Assembly: GCA_016795295.1 (NCBI GenBank)
Contig: JAEUHP010000016.1
Location: forward strand, 1 to 33,095
Reading direction: 5' to 3'
Length of the DNA stretch: 33,095 nt
DNA from: Planctomycetota bacterium
Lineage (GTDB): Bacteria; Planctomycetota; UBA1135; UBA2386
Positions 17,261-24,355 of the stretch are shown in pieces (position 1 is the first letter of the stretch; every line of letters begins with the position of its first letter). Under the pieces are notes generated by a model, which saw only the letters and a list, made by a program, of their open reading frames with translations, made no database searches and was not told the origin of the DNA. A program made the position numbers and the translations under genes.

Positions 17261-17817
17261 AGGCCACCTCCATCGGGATTCTCCGGACTCTCGACTCCCA
17301 GCAACTCGCGCAGCTTCATCAGTCCGCGCCGCGCGTGGCTCTTGACCGTGCCGAGGGGGATGCCGATCGCCGCGGCGATTTCTTGGTGGGTGCGGCCGTG
17401 GCCGAGGGCCAGGTCGAGCACCTCGCGTTGCTCTGGACGCAGCTGGGCCAGGGCCGCGGTGGCCTTCTGCACTTCGTCGTGCAGTTCGACCCGATCGCGT
17501 TCGACCGGTGCCGCCACGGTGCCGGCGTCCTCGAGCAGTTCGGCCGGCGGGCGGCGCCCCATGCGGCGGGTGCGGTCGATCAACCGCCGCCGCGCGATGG
17601 TCATCAGGAAGGTGACCTCGCTGCCCATGCTCGGATCGAAGCGTTCGGCGCTGCGCCAGACTTCGACCAGGATCTCCTGGGTCGCGTCCTCGGCGTCCTC
17701 CGCCGAACGGCAGAAGCGCCGGGCAAGTCCCCAAACCATCGACGAGTGGCGCCGCAAGAACTGCTCGACTGCGTGCGGGTCACCAGCAGCGATCTTGGGC
17801 AGCAGGGGTTCGGTCAT
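17257..17817 (-). CDS. ECF-type RNA polymerase sigma factor
   Basis: The 186-residue protein has both ECF domains. Region 2 is VWGLARRFCRSAEDAEDATQ followed by EILVEVWRSAERFDP and FLMTIARRRLIDRTRR. Region 4 is LRPEQREVLDLALGHGRTHQ followed by EIAAAIGIPLGTVKSHARRG. There is no extended C-terminal domain. The start is set at the ATG at 17815-17817, where ECF homology begins (MTEPLLPKIAAGD). An ATG at 17883 would add 22 residues, but those codons have a more relaxed third position and contain a good promoter, so I treat them as leader. The adjacent RskA-like gene is its probable anti-sigma factor, and the fasciclin gene upstream is a probable target. With an RskA partner it most resembles the SigK group. 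Confidence 0.92.
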   Translation of the reverse strand: MTEPLLPKIAAGDPHAVEQFLRRHSSMVWGLARRFCRSAEDAEDATQEILVEVWRSAERFDPSMGSEVTFLMTIARRRLIDRTRRMGRRPPAELLEDAGTVAAPVERDRVELHDEVQKATAALAQLRPEQREVLDLALGHGRTHQEIAAAIGIPLGTVKSHARRGLMKLRELLGVESPENPDGGGL

Positions 17818-17836
17818 GGGCCTGGAGGCAGCCCGC

Positions 17837-17865
17837 ATTACACGGCCGGCGGTGGCCTCTGGCAA
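17837..17865 (-). promoter_or_regulatory. Putative sigma-70-type promoter of the sigma/anti-sigma pair
   Basis: On the minus strand TTGCCA (17865-17860), 17 bases, then TGTAAT (17842-17837) gives five of six matches in each box. The predicted start is near 17830, leaving a leader of about 13 bases before the ATG at 17817. It suggests that the sigma gene is expressed by the housekeeping polymerase independently of the fasciclin gene. Confidence 0.6.
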
Positions 17866-17901
17866 GTCACGAATCGAGGTCATCGCCGGCCTGCCTGGGG
17901 G

Positions 17902-18801
17902 TCACTGGGGCAGCAACACGCTGTCGATCACGTGGATCACACCGTTGCGCGCCGCGACGTCCGTGGCGATCACGCTGGCGGCGCCGACCTTCAGGGTCTT
18001 GCCCTCGACCTTCAGCGCCAGGCTGGTGCCGTTCAGGGTCTTGGCCTCGGTGAGCTTCAGCGCCTGCGCGGCCGGCACGTTCCCGGCGACCACGTGGTGC
18101 TTCAGGATCGCAGCGAGCTTGGCCTTGTTCTCGGGCTTCAGCAGGTCGGCGATCGCATCCTTGCCGAGCTTGGCGAAGGCTGCGTCGTTCGGCGCGAAGA
18201 TCGTGAACGGGCCATCCTTCGCCAGCGTCTCGGCGAGGCCGGCGGCCGTGGCCGCGGCGAGCAGCGTGCCGAACGAGCCGGCCGCCTGCGCGGCTTCGAC
18301 CAGGTTCGGCTGGGCCGGGGGCAGCAGCACGCTGTCGATCACGTGGATCACGCCGTTGCTGCCGAGCACGTCGGTCTTGCTGACGTTGGCGCCGCCGACC
18401 GTGACCTTGCCGTCCGCGACGACCACCGCGAGCGCGCCGCCCTGCAGCGAGGTCACGCTCTTGGCGGCAACCACCTTCGCGGCGGGCAGCGAATCACCGA
18501 CCACGTGGTAGGTGAGGATGCCAGCGAGCTTGGCCTTGTTCTCGGGCTTCAGCAGGTCGTTGATCGCATCCTTGCCCAGCTTGGCGAACGCCGCATCGGT
18601 CGGGGCGAACACCGTGAACGGGCCCTTGCCGGACAGGGTTTCGGCGAGGCCGGCGGCCTTGACCGCGGCGACCAGCGTGTGGAAGGAGCCCGCTTCGGTG
18701 GCCACTTCGACGATGGTCTTGGTGGGCACGGCGCCGTCGTGCTGGGCGATGGCGAGGGTGGGCAGCAGGAAGAACGCAGACAGGATCGACGAACGGTTCA
18801 T
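17902..18801 (-). CDS. Secreted protein with two fasciclin (FAS1) domains
   Basis: The 299-residue protein has a signal peptide (MNRSSILSAFFLLPTLAIA) and two tandem FAS1 domains (about 25-160 and 165-299). Both show the family motifs: GSF.TL.AA..AAGLAETL, GPFT[VI]FAP[TN]DAAFAKLGKDA (H1 box), ILTYHVV / ILKHHVV, and NGVIHVIDSVLLP (H2 box) at each end. The two copies are highly similar, which points to internal duplication. FAS1 domains mediate cell-surface adhesion or binding of hydrophobic ligands; mycobacterial MPT70/MPT83 are single-domain relatives under SigK/RskA control. Here the gene is directly upstream of an ECF sigma/RskA pair on the same strand. It is divergent from the B12-protein gene, with a 16-bp perfect palindrome in the shared upstream region. 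Confidence 0.94.
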   Translation of the reverse strand: MNRSSILSAFFLLPTLAIAQHDGAVPTKTIVEVATEAGSFHTLVAAVKAAGLAETLSGKGPFTVFAPTDAAFAKLGKDAINDLLKPENKAKLAGILTYHVVGDSLPAAKVVAAKSVTSLQGGALAVVVADGKVTVGGANVSKTDVLGSNGVIHVIDSVLLPPAQPNLVEAAQAAGSFGTLLAAATAAGLAETLAKDGPFTIFAPNDAAFAKLGKDAIADLLKPENKAKLAAILKHHVVAGNVPAAQALKLTEAKTLNGTSLALKVEGKTLKVGAASVIATDVAARNGVIHVIDSVLLPQ

Positions 18802-18854
18802 GTTGTGGGTGGGGGCTTTTCGGTAGGAAAACTGCGGTTTGGAATGCGCAACAC

Positions 18855-18870
18855 GAACGTGGCCACGTTC
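18855..18870. promoter_or_regulatory. 16-bp perfect palindrome, candidate operator
   Basis: GAACGTGGCCACGTTC reads the same on both strands. It lies 54 bases upstream of the fasciclin start and about 110 bases upstream of the B12-protein start, in a divergent intergenic region. A perfect 8+8 palindrome suits a dimeric regulator. The minus-strand copy is preceded by GGG, giving GGGGAAC, which also resembles an ECF -35 element. Confidence 0.5.
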
Positions 18871-18945
18871 CCCAGGCTCTTCGCCGCCGACGTCTGCGCG
18901 GATGCACCGTTCGCCCTGGCGTGGTTCCGTCCTGTGGCGTGCATC

Positions 18946-18976
18946 TTGCTGCGCCGGCCGGGCGAATCGCTACCAT
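18946..18976 (+). promoter_or_regulatory. Possible promoter of the B12-protein gene with flanking half-sites
   Basis: TTGCTG (18946-18951) and TACCAT (18971-18976) are separated by 19 bases, which is longer than ideal. TGCATC (18940-18945) abuts the -35 box, and CGGATGCA (18899-18906) is its inverted partner 33 bases upstream. The same half-site forms a tight inverted repeat at 22056-22077 between the lipid operons. Confidence 0.35.
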
Positions 18977-18980
18977 CGCC

Positions 18981-20057
18981 GTGACTGCCGTGACCGATCC
19001 GACGTCCACCTGCCGCCTCACCGCCAACTTGCTGCGCCAGTCGGCGCGCGCTTACGCCAGCGCCACGTTGGCGCGCCTGGCGGCTGTCGCCCCGCACCTG
19101 GGTGCGCTGGCCTTGCCGTCGAGCTTCGCCGAGCCGGCGGCCGACCTGGAAGTGCGAGTGCTGCAGCTGGCCGCCGCGGTCGAATTCGATCGCCCTGCGT
19201 TGCTGGAGCACAACTTGGCGTGGTACCGCGTGGCGTTCCACCACCGCCAGGTGCCCGCCGACTACCTGCTGCGCAGCACCGAACTGCTCGCGGCGGTGCT
19301 CGGCGACGAGCTGCCGCCGGCGGCGGCGGCGTTGGCGCGTCGGCACCTGCAGATCGGGCTGATGGCCTTGACCGGGCCGTTGCGCGAGCCGCCGAGCCAC
19401 CTCCGGCTCGATCGCCCGCACGGCCGTGCCGCCGCCGAGCTGGCGCTCGCGGTGCTGGAGAACCGCGGCGACGACGCGATGGCGCAAGTGCGCAGTTTGC
19501 TGCAGGCCGGGGTTGGGATCCCGGCGCTGCACGACGAGGTGCTGGGGCCGGTGTTGCGCGAATTGGGCCGGATGTGGCTCTTGGCCGAGATCCCGATCGC
19601 CGACGAGCACTTCGGCACGCAGCTGGTCGATCGGGTGTTGTGGCTGCTGCAAGACCTGCTGCCGAAGCCGCCGGCCGACGCGCCGGTGGTGGCGACGCTC
19701 GGCGTCGGCGGCAATCTGCACGACCTGGGGCTGCGGATGGTGGCGCAGCGACTGGCTGCCGCCGGCTGCGCCGTACGGCACTTCGGGCCCAACCTGCCCG
19801 CCAGCGACCTCGAGTGGTTGTTCGCCGACCGGCGTGTCGACCTGGTCGCGCTGTCGGCCACCATGGCGCTGCACCTGCCGGCGCTGGCGGCCACGGTGGC
19901 CGAAGTCCGGCGCATCACCGCGGGCAAGGTGCCGGTGTTGGTGGGTGGCGAACCGTTCCGGCTGGCGTCCGACTTGGTGCAGCTGGTTGGCGCCGACGCC
20001 GGCGCCGTGGATGCGGCCGGCGCGGTGTCCGCGGCGCTGGCCTTGCTCAAACGCTGA
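18981..20057 (+). CDS. Stand-alone cobalamin-binding (CarH/AerR-like) sensor protein
   Basis: The 358-residue protein has an N-terminal helical part of about 155 residues that I do not recognise, then a four-helix B12-binding cap (about 160-225) and a Rossmann-like B12-binding domain (about 228-358). The cap carries W199-x9-E209-H210 (WLLAEIPIADEH), the signature of light-sensing CarH/LitR proteins. The Rossmann part has GGNLHDLGLRMVA, where H247 is the likely lower axial ligand, although the usual D/E before x-H is Asn. In CarH the residue after the Trp is the histidine that ligates cobalt after illumination; here it is Leu200. There is no MerR helix-turn-helix, so like AerR/PpaA it would have to act through a partner. 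A methyltransferase subunit is the alternative, but the genes around it favour a sensor. Start GTG 18981; GTG 18990 is equally possible. Confidence 0.82.
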   Translation: MTAVTDPTSTCRLTANLLRQSARAYASATLARLAAVAPHLGALALPSSFAEPAADLEVRVLQLAAAVEFDRPALLEHNLAWYRVAFHHRQVPADYLLRSTELLAAVLGDELPPAAAALARRHLQIGLMALTGPLREPPSHLRLDRPHGRAAAELALAVLENRGDDAMAQVRSLLQAGVGIPALHDEVLGPVLRELGRMWLLAEIPIADEHFGTQLVDRVLWLLQDLLPKPPADAPVVATLGVGGNLHDLGLRMVAQRLAAAGCAVRHFGPNLPASDLEWLFADRRVDLVALSATMALHLPALAATVAEVRRITAGKVPVLVGGEPFRLASDLVQLVGADAGAVDAAGAVSAALALLKR

Positions 20058-20070
20058 ACGCAGCAGCGTT
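20050..20070. terminator. Hairpin overlapping the stop of the B12-protein gene
   Basis: AACGCTG (20050-20056) pairs with CAGCGTT (20064-20070) around a 7-base loop; the stop codon (20055-20057) lies in the left arm and loop. There is no U-tract. The opposite operon also ends here. Confidence 0.4.
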
Positions 20071-20165
20071 CGGAACGCGCTGCGAAGACCGGACGCGCTG
20101 GGAAGGGCGCGCTCGGACGGGGGCTGGCGACGTAGGCCGTTCGGGTTGCGCCAGCGGCCTGGGCT

Positions 20166-21191
20166 TCACCGCCGCCGCAGGCGGTAGTGCGAGACGAACC
20201 ATTCCTGGCCGCCGCGGTAGCCCCACAGTTCGGCGCACGACAAGAAGAACACGCGCCACAGGTTGGCCATGGCGGCAGCCTGCGCGCCATAGGCCTCCTG
20301 CAGCACGGGCTGCAGGGCCGCGCGGTGCGCATCGAAATTGCGCAGCCAGGCTTCCGCCGTGCGCTGGTAGTGCACACCGGACACGCGCCAGTGGGCGTCG
20401 ACCAGCAGGTGTTCTTGGCACAGCAGAAGCTGCGCGTCGGCTGGCATCTGTCCGCCGGTGAAGAAGTGCCGCGCCAGCCAGTCACCCGCTCCTGCATCGG
20501 CGAACGGATAGCCGGTGCTGCGGTGGGTGAACACGTGCACGAACACCCGGCCGTCCGGCGCCAGCCAGCCGGCGACGCGCTCCAGCAGCGCTGGCCAGTT
20601 GCGCGTGTGCTCCATCATCTCCACCGACACCACGCGATCGAAGGGGCCCGGCGCCGCGAAGGTGTTGGCGTCGGCGGTGAGGATCGTCACGTTGTGCAGG
20701 CCGCGCGCCGCTGCGCGCTGCAAGATGTCCAGGCGCTGGCTGGCCGAGTTGCTGACGCCGGTGATCTGTGCCTTGGGGAAGCGCTCTGCCAGCCACAGCG
20801 TCATCGAGCCCCAGCCGCAGCCGAGGTCGAGGATGCGCATGCCGTCGCGGATCTGTGCCCGTTCGGTGCACATCTGCAGCATCGCGGCCTCGGCGTCGTC
20901 GAGCGTTCGCACTTCGGGGGTCCACAGCCCGGAGCTGTATTTCCGGTACTTGCCGAGCACGGCGGCGTAGAACGCGGCGGGCACTTCGTAGTGCTGCTGG
21001 TTCGCCGCCTGGGTGTCGACGGCGATCGGGCTCTGGCGGCACTCCGCGAGCCAGTCTTGCAGGCGCTGCGCACTCGCTTCGACGTCGCCGGCGTCGATCG
21101 CTCGGAGGCGCTGGCGCAGCAGGCGCCGGATGCCGAGCCGCAGCAGCCAGTCGGGCAGCCAGCCACGTGCCAACCATTGGTCGAGTTTCAT
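20166..21191 (-). CDS. CFA synthase-like SAM-dependent methyltransferase
   Basis: The 341-residue enzyme belongs to the cyclopropane fatty acid/mycolic acid synthase superfamily. The SAM site is MRILDLGCGWGSMTLWLAER (about 118-137), followed by ITGVSNSASQRLDI and VVSVEMMEHTRNW; the substrate-side motif QQHYEVPAAFYAAVLG lies near residue 65. It is shorter than classical CFA synthases (about 380-420) and lacks their N-terminal domain, and it differs clearly from the second enzyme at 25113. Such short versions are found next to DUF1295 genes in many marine bacteria, and the DUF1295 gene indeed overlaps its start by four bases (ATGA). It probably methylates or cyclopropanates unsaturated acyl chains of phospholipids at the membrane surface. 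Whether the product is a branched, cyclopropane or furan-precursor acyl chain cannot be told from sequence. Confidence 0.88.
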   Translation of the reverse strand: MKLDQWLARGWLPDWLLRLGIRRLLRQRLRAIDAGDVEASAQRLQDWLAECRQSPIAVDTQAANQQHYEVPAAFYAAVLGKYRKYSSGLWTPEVRTLDDAEAAMLQMCTERAQIRDGMRILDLGCGWGSMTLWLAERFPKAQITGVSNSASQRLDILQRAAARGLHNVTILTADANTFAAPGPFDRVVSVEMMEHTRNWPALLERVAGWLAPDGRVFVHVFTHRSTGYPFADAGAGDWLARHFFTGGQMPADAQLLLCQEHLLVDAHWRVSGVHYQRTAEAWLRNFDAHRAALQPVLQEAYGAQAAAMANLWRVFFLSCAELWGYRGGQEWFVSHYRLRRR

Positions 21192-22036
21192 GGGTGCGGA
21201 GCATGCAGCGGGCGGCGTGGCCACCACGGCACGAAGGCATTGGTCTCGGCTTGGTAGCGCCGGTAGTCGTCCGGCCGTGACTTCAAGGCCTGCAGTTCGG
21301 TCCACGGCACGCCGCTGACGAAGCGCACCAGCAGGAACATCAGCGCCGGCTGCAGCGCGGCGAGCCACGACATCGCGGGCGCTGCGACCAGCGCCACGCC
21401 GCACCACGCCAGCCATTCGCAGAAGTAGTTGGGATGACGGCTGTAGCGCCACAGCCCACTGCGGCAGGTGCGGCCGCGCTGTTGGGGATCCCGGCGGTGG
21501 GCGGCGAGCTGGCGGTCGGCGAGGTGTTCGCCCAGCACGGCGACGGCCGCGAGGCCGAGGCCGCCCCATTGCCAAGCCGTGAGGCTCGCTTCGCGATGGT
21601 GGGCCAGGGCGGCGAACGGCAGCGCGAACATCACGGCGGCCAGCGCCTGCACCTGGTAGAAGACGAAGAAGTTGCGCGGGGCCTTCGTCCCCCAATAGCT
21701 GCGCATCGCGGCGTAGCGGCCGTCTTCGGTGCGATGGCCGAACACACGATCGCGCAGCAGGTGCAGCGTCAAGCGACCACTCCAGGCGGTGGCCAAGCCC
21801 GCGGCCAGCAGGCGCTGGGTGGTGGACCCAGGTCCCCATGCGGCCATCGCCAAGGCCGTGGCGCCGATGCCGAGGGACCAAGCCGCGTCGACCGAGGTGG
21901 CGTTCTGGGTGCGCAACTGCCGCCACCACAAGGCCACGAACGCGAGGGCCAGGATCGCCCAAGCCAGTCCGAGGGGTGCGAGCAGAGCGTGCCAATCGGC
22001 GTCGGCGAGCAGTGCATCCACTGGCATAGAGGCCAT
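21188..22036 (-). CDS. DUF1295 membrane protein (steroid reductase-like fold)
   Basis: The 282-residue protein has about six to seven hydrophobic segments (for example PLGLAWAILALAFVALW and FYQVQALAAVMFALPFAAL) and the C-terminal signature SGLWRYSRHPNYFCEWLAW near 205-225, shared by DUF1295 proteins, steroid 5-alpha reductases and isoprenylcysteine methyltransferase-type enzymes. The RHPNY motif is the usual cofactor-binding (NADPH or SAM) region of this fold. VDAAWSLG and NFFVFYQVQ are also typical of DUF1295. The substrate is not established; proteobacterial relatives are co-regulated with CFA-type and DUF1365 genes. The start is put at the ATG at 22034-22036; a second in-frame ATG at 22025-22027 is possible. 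The stop overlaps the start of the CFA-like methyltransferase, so they form a two-gene operon divergent from the desaturase operon. Confidence 0.87.
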   Translation of the reverse strand: MASMPVDALLADADWHALLAPLGLAWAILALAFVALWWRQLRTQNATSVDAAWSLGIGATALAMAAWGPGSTTQRLLAAGLATAWSGRLTLHLLRDRVFGHRTEDGRYAAMRSYWGTKAPRNFFVFYQVQALAAVMFALPFAALAHHREASLTAWQWGGLGLAAVAVLGEHLADRQLAAHRRDPQQRGRTCRSGLWRYSRHPNYFCEWLAWCGVALVAAPAMSWLAALQPALMFLLVRFVSGVPWTELQALKSRPDDYRRYQAETNAFVPWWPRRPLHAPHP

Positions 22037-22055
22037 TTCGCCGCGGACCTGGGGT

Positions 22056-22077
22056 CGGATGCAAGGTGGTGCATCCG
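22056..22077. promoter_or_regulatory. Inverted repeat between divergent lipid operons, candidate operator
   Basis: CGGATGCA (22056-22063) and TGCATCCG (22070-22077) are perfect inverted 8-mers around a 6-base spacer, centred in the 70-base gap between the DUF1295 and desaturase starts. A related TGCATCC occurs at 22013-22019, and the same half-sites are found before the B12-protein gene. Confidence 0.5.
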
Positions 22078-22106
22078 GCGGGGCTCGTCCGGCGAACTCG
22101 GCCCGT

Positions 22107-23030
22107 ATGTCCGTGCTCGCTGCACCTCCTGCTTCGCCCGATGCGTCTCGCGATCTTGCGGGTAAGGTGGCGGGCGTGGATCGACGCGTCGAGTGGCGGC
22201 GGATTGCGCCGTTCGTGCTGCTGCACCTGGCCTGTGCCCTGGTGCTGGTGGTCGGCTGGAGCCCGGTGGCGGTCGGCACCGCCGTGCTGCTCTACGCCGT
22301 GCGCATGTTCGGCATCACGGCCTTCTACCACCGCTACTTCTCGCACCGTGCGTTCCGCGCCGGGCGGGTGGTGCAGTTCCTGGGCGCGGTGCTCGGTGCT
22401 GCGGCGACCCAGCGCGGGCCCCTGTGGTGGGCGGCGCACCACCGTCGGCACCACCGGTTCGCGGACACCGAGCAGGATGCCCATTCGCCGCACGCCCACG
22501 GTTTCTGGTGGGCGCACATGGGGTGGTTCACCAACCGCAGCAACTTCGCCACCGACCTGCAGCAGGTGCCCGATCTCGCGCAGTTCCCCGAACTGGTCTG
22601 GCTCGATCGGCACGACCGGGTCGTGCCGCTGCTGCTGCTCGCGGTGCTGGCTGGCGTCGGCGCAGCGCTGGCTGCGTTTGCCCCCGAACTCGGCACCGAC
22701 GCGGCGCAGATGGTGGTCTGGGGTTACGTGGTGTCGACGGTGGTGCTGTTCCACGCCACGTGTTCGATCAACAGCCTCGGCCACGTGTTCGGCCGGCGGC
22801 CGTATGCGACGCGCGACCAGAGCCGCAATTCGGCCTTGCTCGCCCTGCTGACCTTCGGCGAGGGCTGGCACAACAACCATCACTTCTGTCCCGGCAGCGT
22901 GCGGCAGGGCTTCCATTGGTGGCAGGTCGACGTGACGTGGTACGTGCTGTGGTGCCTCGGGCGGCTCGGCCTGGTGTCCGGCCTCCGGCCACTGCCGGCG
23001 CGGGTGCGCAGCGCCCGGCGGGCTTCGTGA
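22107..23030 (+). CDS. Membrane fatty acyl desaturase (acyl-CoA desaturase type)
   Basis: The 307-residue protein has the three histidine boxes of membrane di-iron desaturases: HRYFSH (75-80), HRRHH (112-116) and HNNHH (255-259), in the stearoyl-CoA/delta-9 arrangement, with hydrophobic pairs between them (APFVLLHLACALVLVVG; PLLLLAVLAGVGAALAAF). Conserved neighbours FGITAFYHRYFSHRAF, TQRGPLWWAAHHRRHH and FGEGWHNNHHF fit this subfamily. It would introduce a cis double bond into saturated acyl chains using O2 and an electron donor not encoded here. That would supply the unsaturated substrate for the CFA-type enzymes of the same locus. It is the first gene of a four-gene operon with 4-base overlaps. 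The ATG at 22107 is chosen because the frame upstream overlaps the divergent promoter region; no Shine-Dalgarno site is seen. Confidence 0.93.
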   Translation: MSVLAAPPASPDASRDLAGKVAGVDRRVEWRRIAPFVLLHLACALVLVVGWSPVAVGTAVLLYAVRMFGITAFYHRYFSHRAFRAGRVVQFLGAVLGAAATQRGPLWWAAHHRRHHRFADTEQDAHSPHAHGFWWAHMGWFTNRSNFATDLQQVPDLAQFPELVWLDRHDRVVPLLLLAVLAGVGAALAAFAPELGTDAAQMVVWGYVVSTVVLFHATCSINSLGHVFGRRPYATRDQSRNSALLALLTFGEGWHNNHHFCPGSVRQGFHWWQVDVTWYVLWCLGRLGLVSGLRPLPARVRSARRAS

Positions 23031-24355
23031 TCGCGGCTGCCGCCAAGCTCGGCCCGGGCCGCAAGCGGCTGGCGGTGGTCGGCACCGGGGTCGCCGGGCT
23101 GCTCGCGGCCGAACGGCTCGCCACCGCCCACGACGTGGTGGTGTTCGAGCAGGACGACCGCATCGGCGGCCACACCCACACCGTCGACGCGCCGGGGCCA
23201 CACGGCCCGGTCCCGGTCGACACCGGCTTCATCGTCTGCAACGAACGCACCTACCCGGGCTTCTTCGCCATGCTGGCGCGGCTCGGCGTGGCGCTCCGGC
23301 CGTCGACCATGAGCTGGAGCGTGCGCTGCGATCGCACCAACCTCGAGTACCACGGCGGTGGGCCGAACCAACTGTTCGCGCAGCGCCGCAACCTGCTGCG
23401 GCCGTCGTTTTGGGGGATGTTGCGCGACATCCTGCGCTTCCACCGAGAGGCCCCGCAGTTCGGCGACCGCGATCTGACCCTGGCCGACGTGCTGGCCGCG
23501 GGCCGCTACGGCCGTGCCTTCGCCGACCACTACCTGGTGCCGATGATGGCGGCGATCTGGTCGGCGGAGCCGGCGCGACTGCTCGGCATGCCGGCGCGCT
23601 TCTTCGTGCGCTTCTTCGCCAACCACGGCATGCTGCAGGTGCGCGGCCGGCCGCAGTGGTTCACGGTGGTGGGGGGCTCGCGCAGCTACCTGGGGCCGCT
23701 CACGCGTTCGTTCGCCGGTTCGATCCGCACCGGTGCCAAGGTGGTGGCGCTGCGGCGCACGGCCGACGCGGTGTTCGTGCGTTGCCCGGGCCAGCCCGAA
23801 GAACGCTTCGACGGTGCCGTGTTGGCGACGCACAGCGACCAGGCCTTGGCGTTGCTCGCCGAGCCGAGCCCGGCCGAACGCGAACTGCTCGGCGCGATCC
23901 CCTACCAGGCCAACGACGTGGTGCTGCACACCGACACCGCGCTGCTGCCGCGACGGCGGCGCGCCTGGGCGGCGTGGAACTACCTGCTGCCGGCCGAGCC
24001 CAGGTCGCGCGCCACGGTCACCTACTGCATGAACGTGCTGCAGGGCATCCCCGGGCCCGTCACCTACCAGGTGACGCTCAACCAGAGCGACGCGATCGAT
24101 CCGGCCAAGGTGCTGCGGCGGTTCGTCTACCACCATCCGGTGTTCGATGCGCGGAGCGTGGCGGCCCAGGCGCGCCTGCCCGAACTGCAAGGGGGCCAGC
24201 GCACGTGGTTCTGCGGCGCCTGGTGCGGGTACGGCTTCCACGAAGACGCGGTGCAGGCGGCCCTGCGGGTTGCTGCGGCGTTCGGCATCGAACCAGCGCC
24301 GCCCGGGGCGCCGAGCCTGCCGCGCATCACGGCGGCGGGCGAGGAGCACGCGTGA
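23027..24355 (+). CDS. FAD-dependent amine oxidase-like oxidoreductase
   Basis: The 442-residue flavoprotein starts at a GTG overlapping the desaturase stop (GTGA). The N-terminal dinucleotide fold is RLAVVGTGVAGLLAAERL (GxGxxG at 19-24) with a following EQDDRIGGHTHTVD, the standard flavin-containing amine oxidase/phytoene desaturase N-terminus. The C-terminal FAD motif is WFCGAWCGYGFHEDAVQAAL. This subfamily accompanies DUF1365 and CFA genes in LitR/ChrR-type regulons. In Rhodobacter a homologous protein (UfaD) is reported to act on methylated acyl chains on the way to furan fatty acids. That is a precedent, not a proof, and the protein could also oxidise carotenoid-like or other lipid substrates. 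It is coupled downstream to the DUF1365 gene (GTGA). Confidence 0.9.
   Translation: MIAAAAKLGPGRKRLAVVGTGVAGLLAAERLATAHDVVVFEQDDRIGGHTHTVDAPGPHGPVPVDTGFIVCNERTYPGFFAMLARLGVALRPSTMSWSVRCDRTNLEYHGGGPNQLFAQRRNLLRPSFWGMLRDILRFHREAPQFGDRDLTLADVLAAGRYGRAFADHYLVPMMAAIWSAEPARLLGMPARFFVRFFANHGMLQVRGRPQWFTVVGGSRSYLGPLTRSFAGSIRTGAKVVALRRTADAVFVRCPGQPEERFDGAVLATHSDQALALLAEPSPAERELLGAIPYQANDVVLHTDTALLPRRRRAWAAWNYLLPAEPRSRATVTYCMNVLQGIPGPVTYQVTLNQSDAIDPAKVLRRFVYHHPVFDARSVAAQARLPELQGGQRTWFCGAWCGYGFHEDAVQAALRVAAAFGIEPAPPGAPSLPRITAAGEEHA

Noticed and set aside
17818..17883. An upstream ATG that would lengthen the ECF sigma factor by 22 residues.
   Set aside because: These codons have relaxed third positions, no homology, and contain a good promoter with 17-base spacing; they look like a leader.
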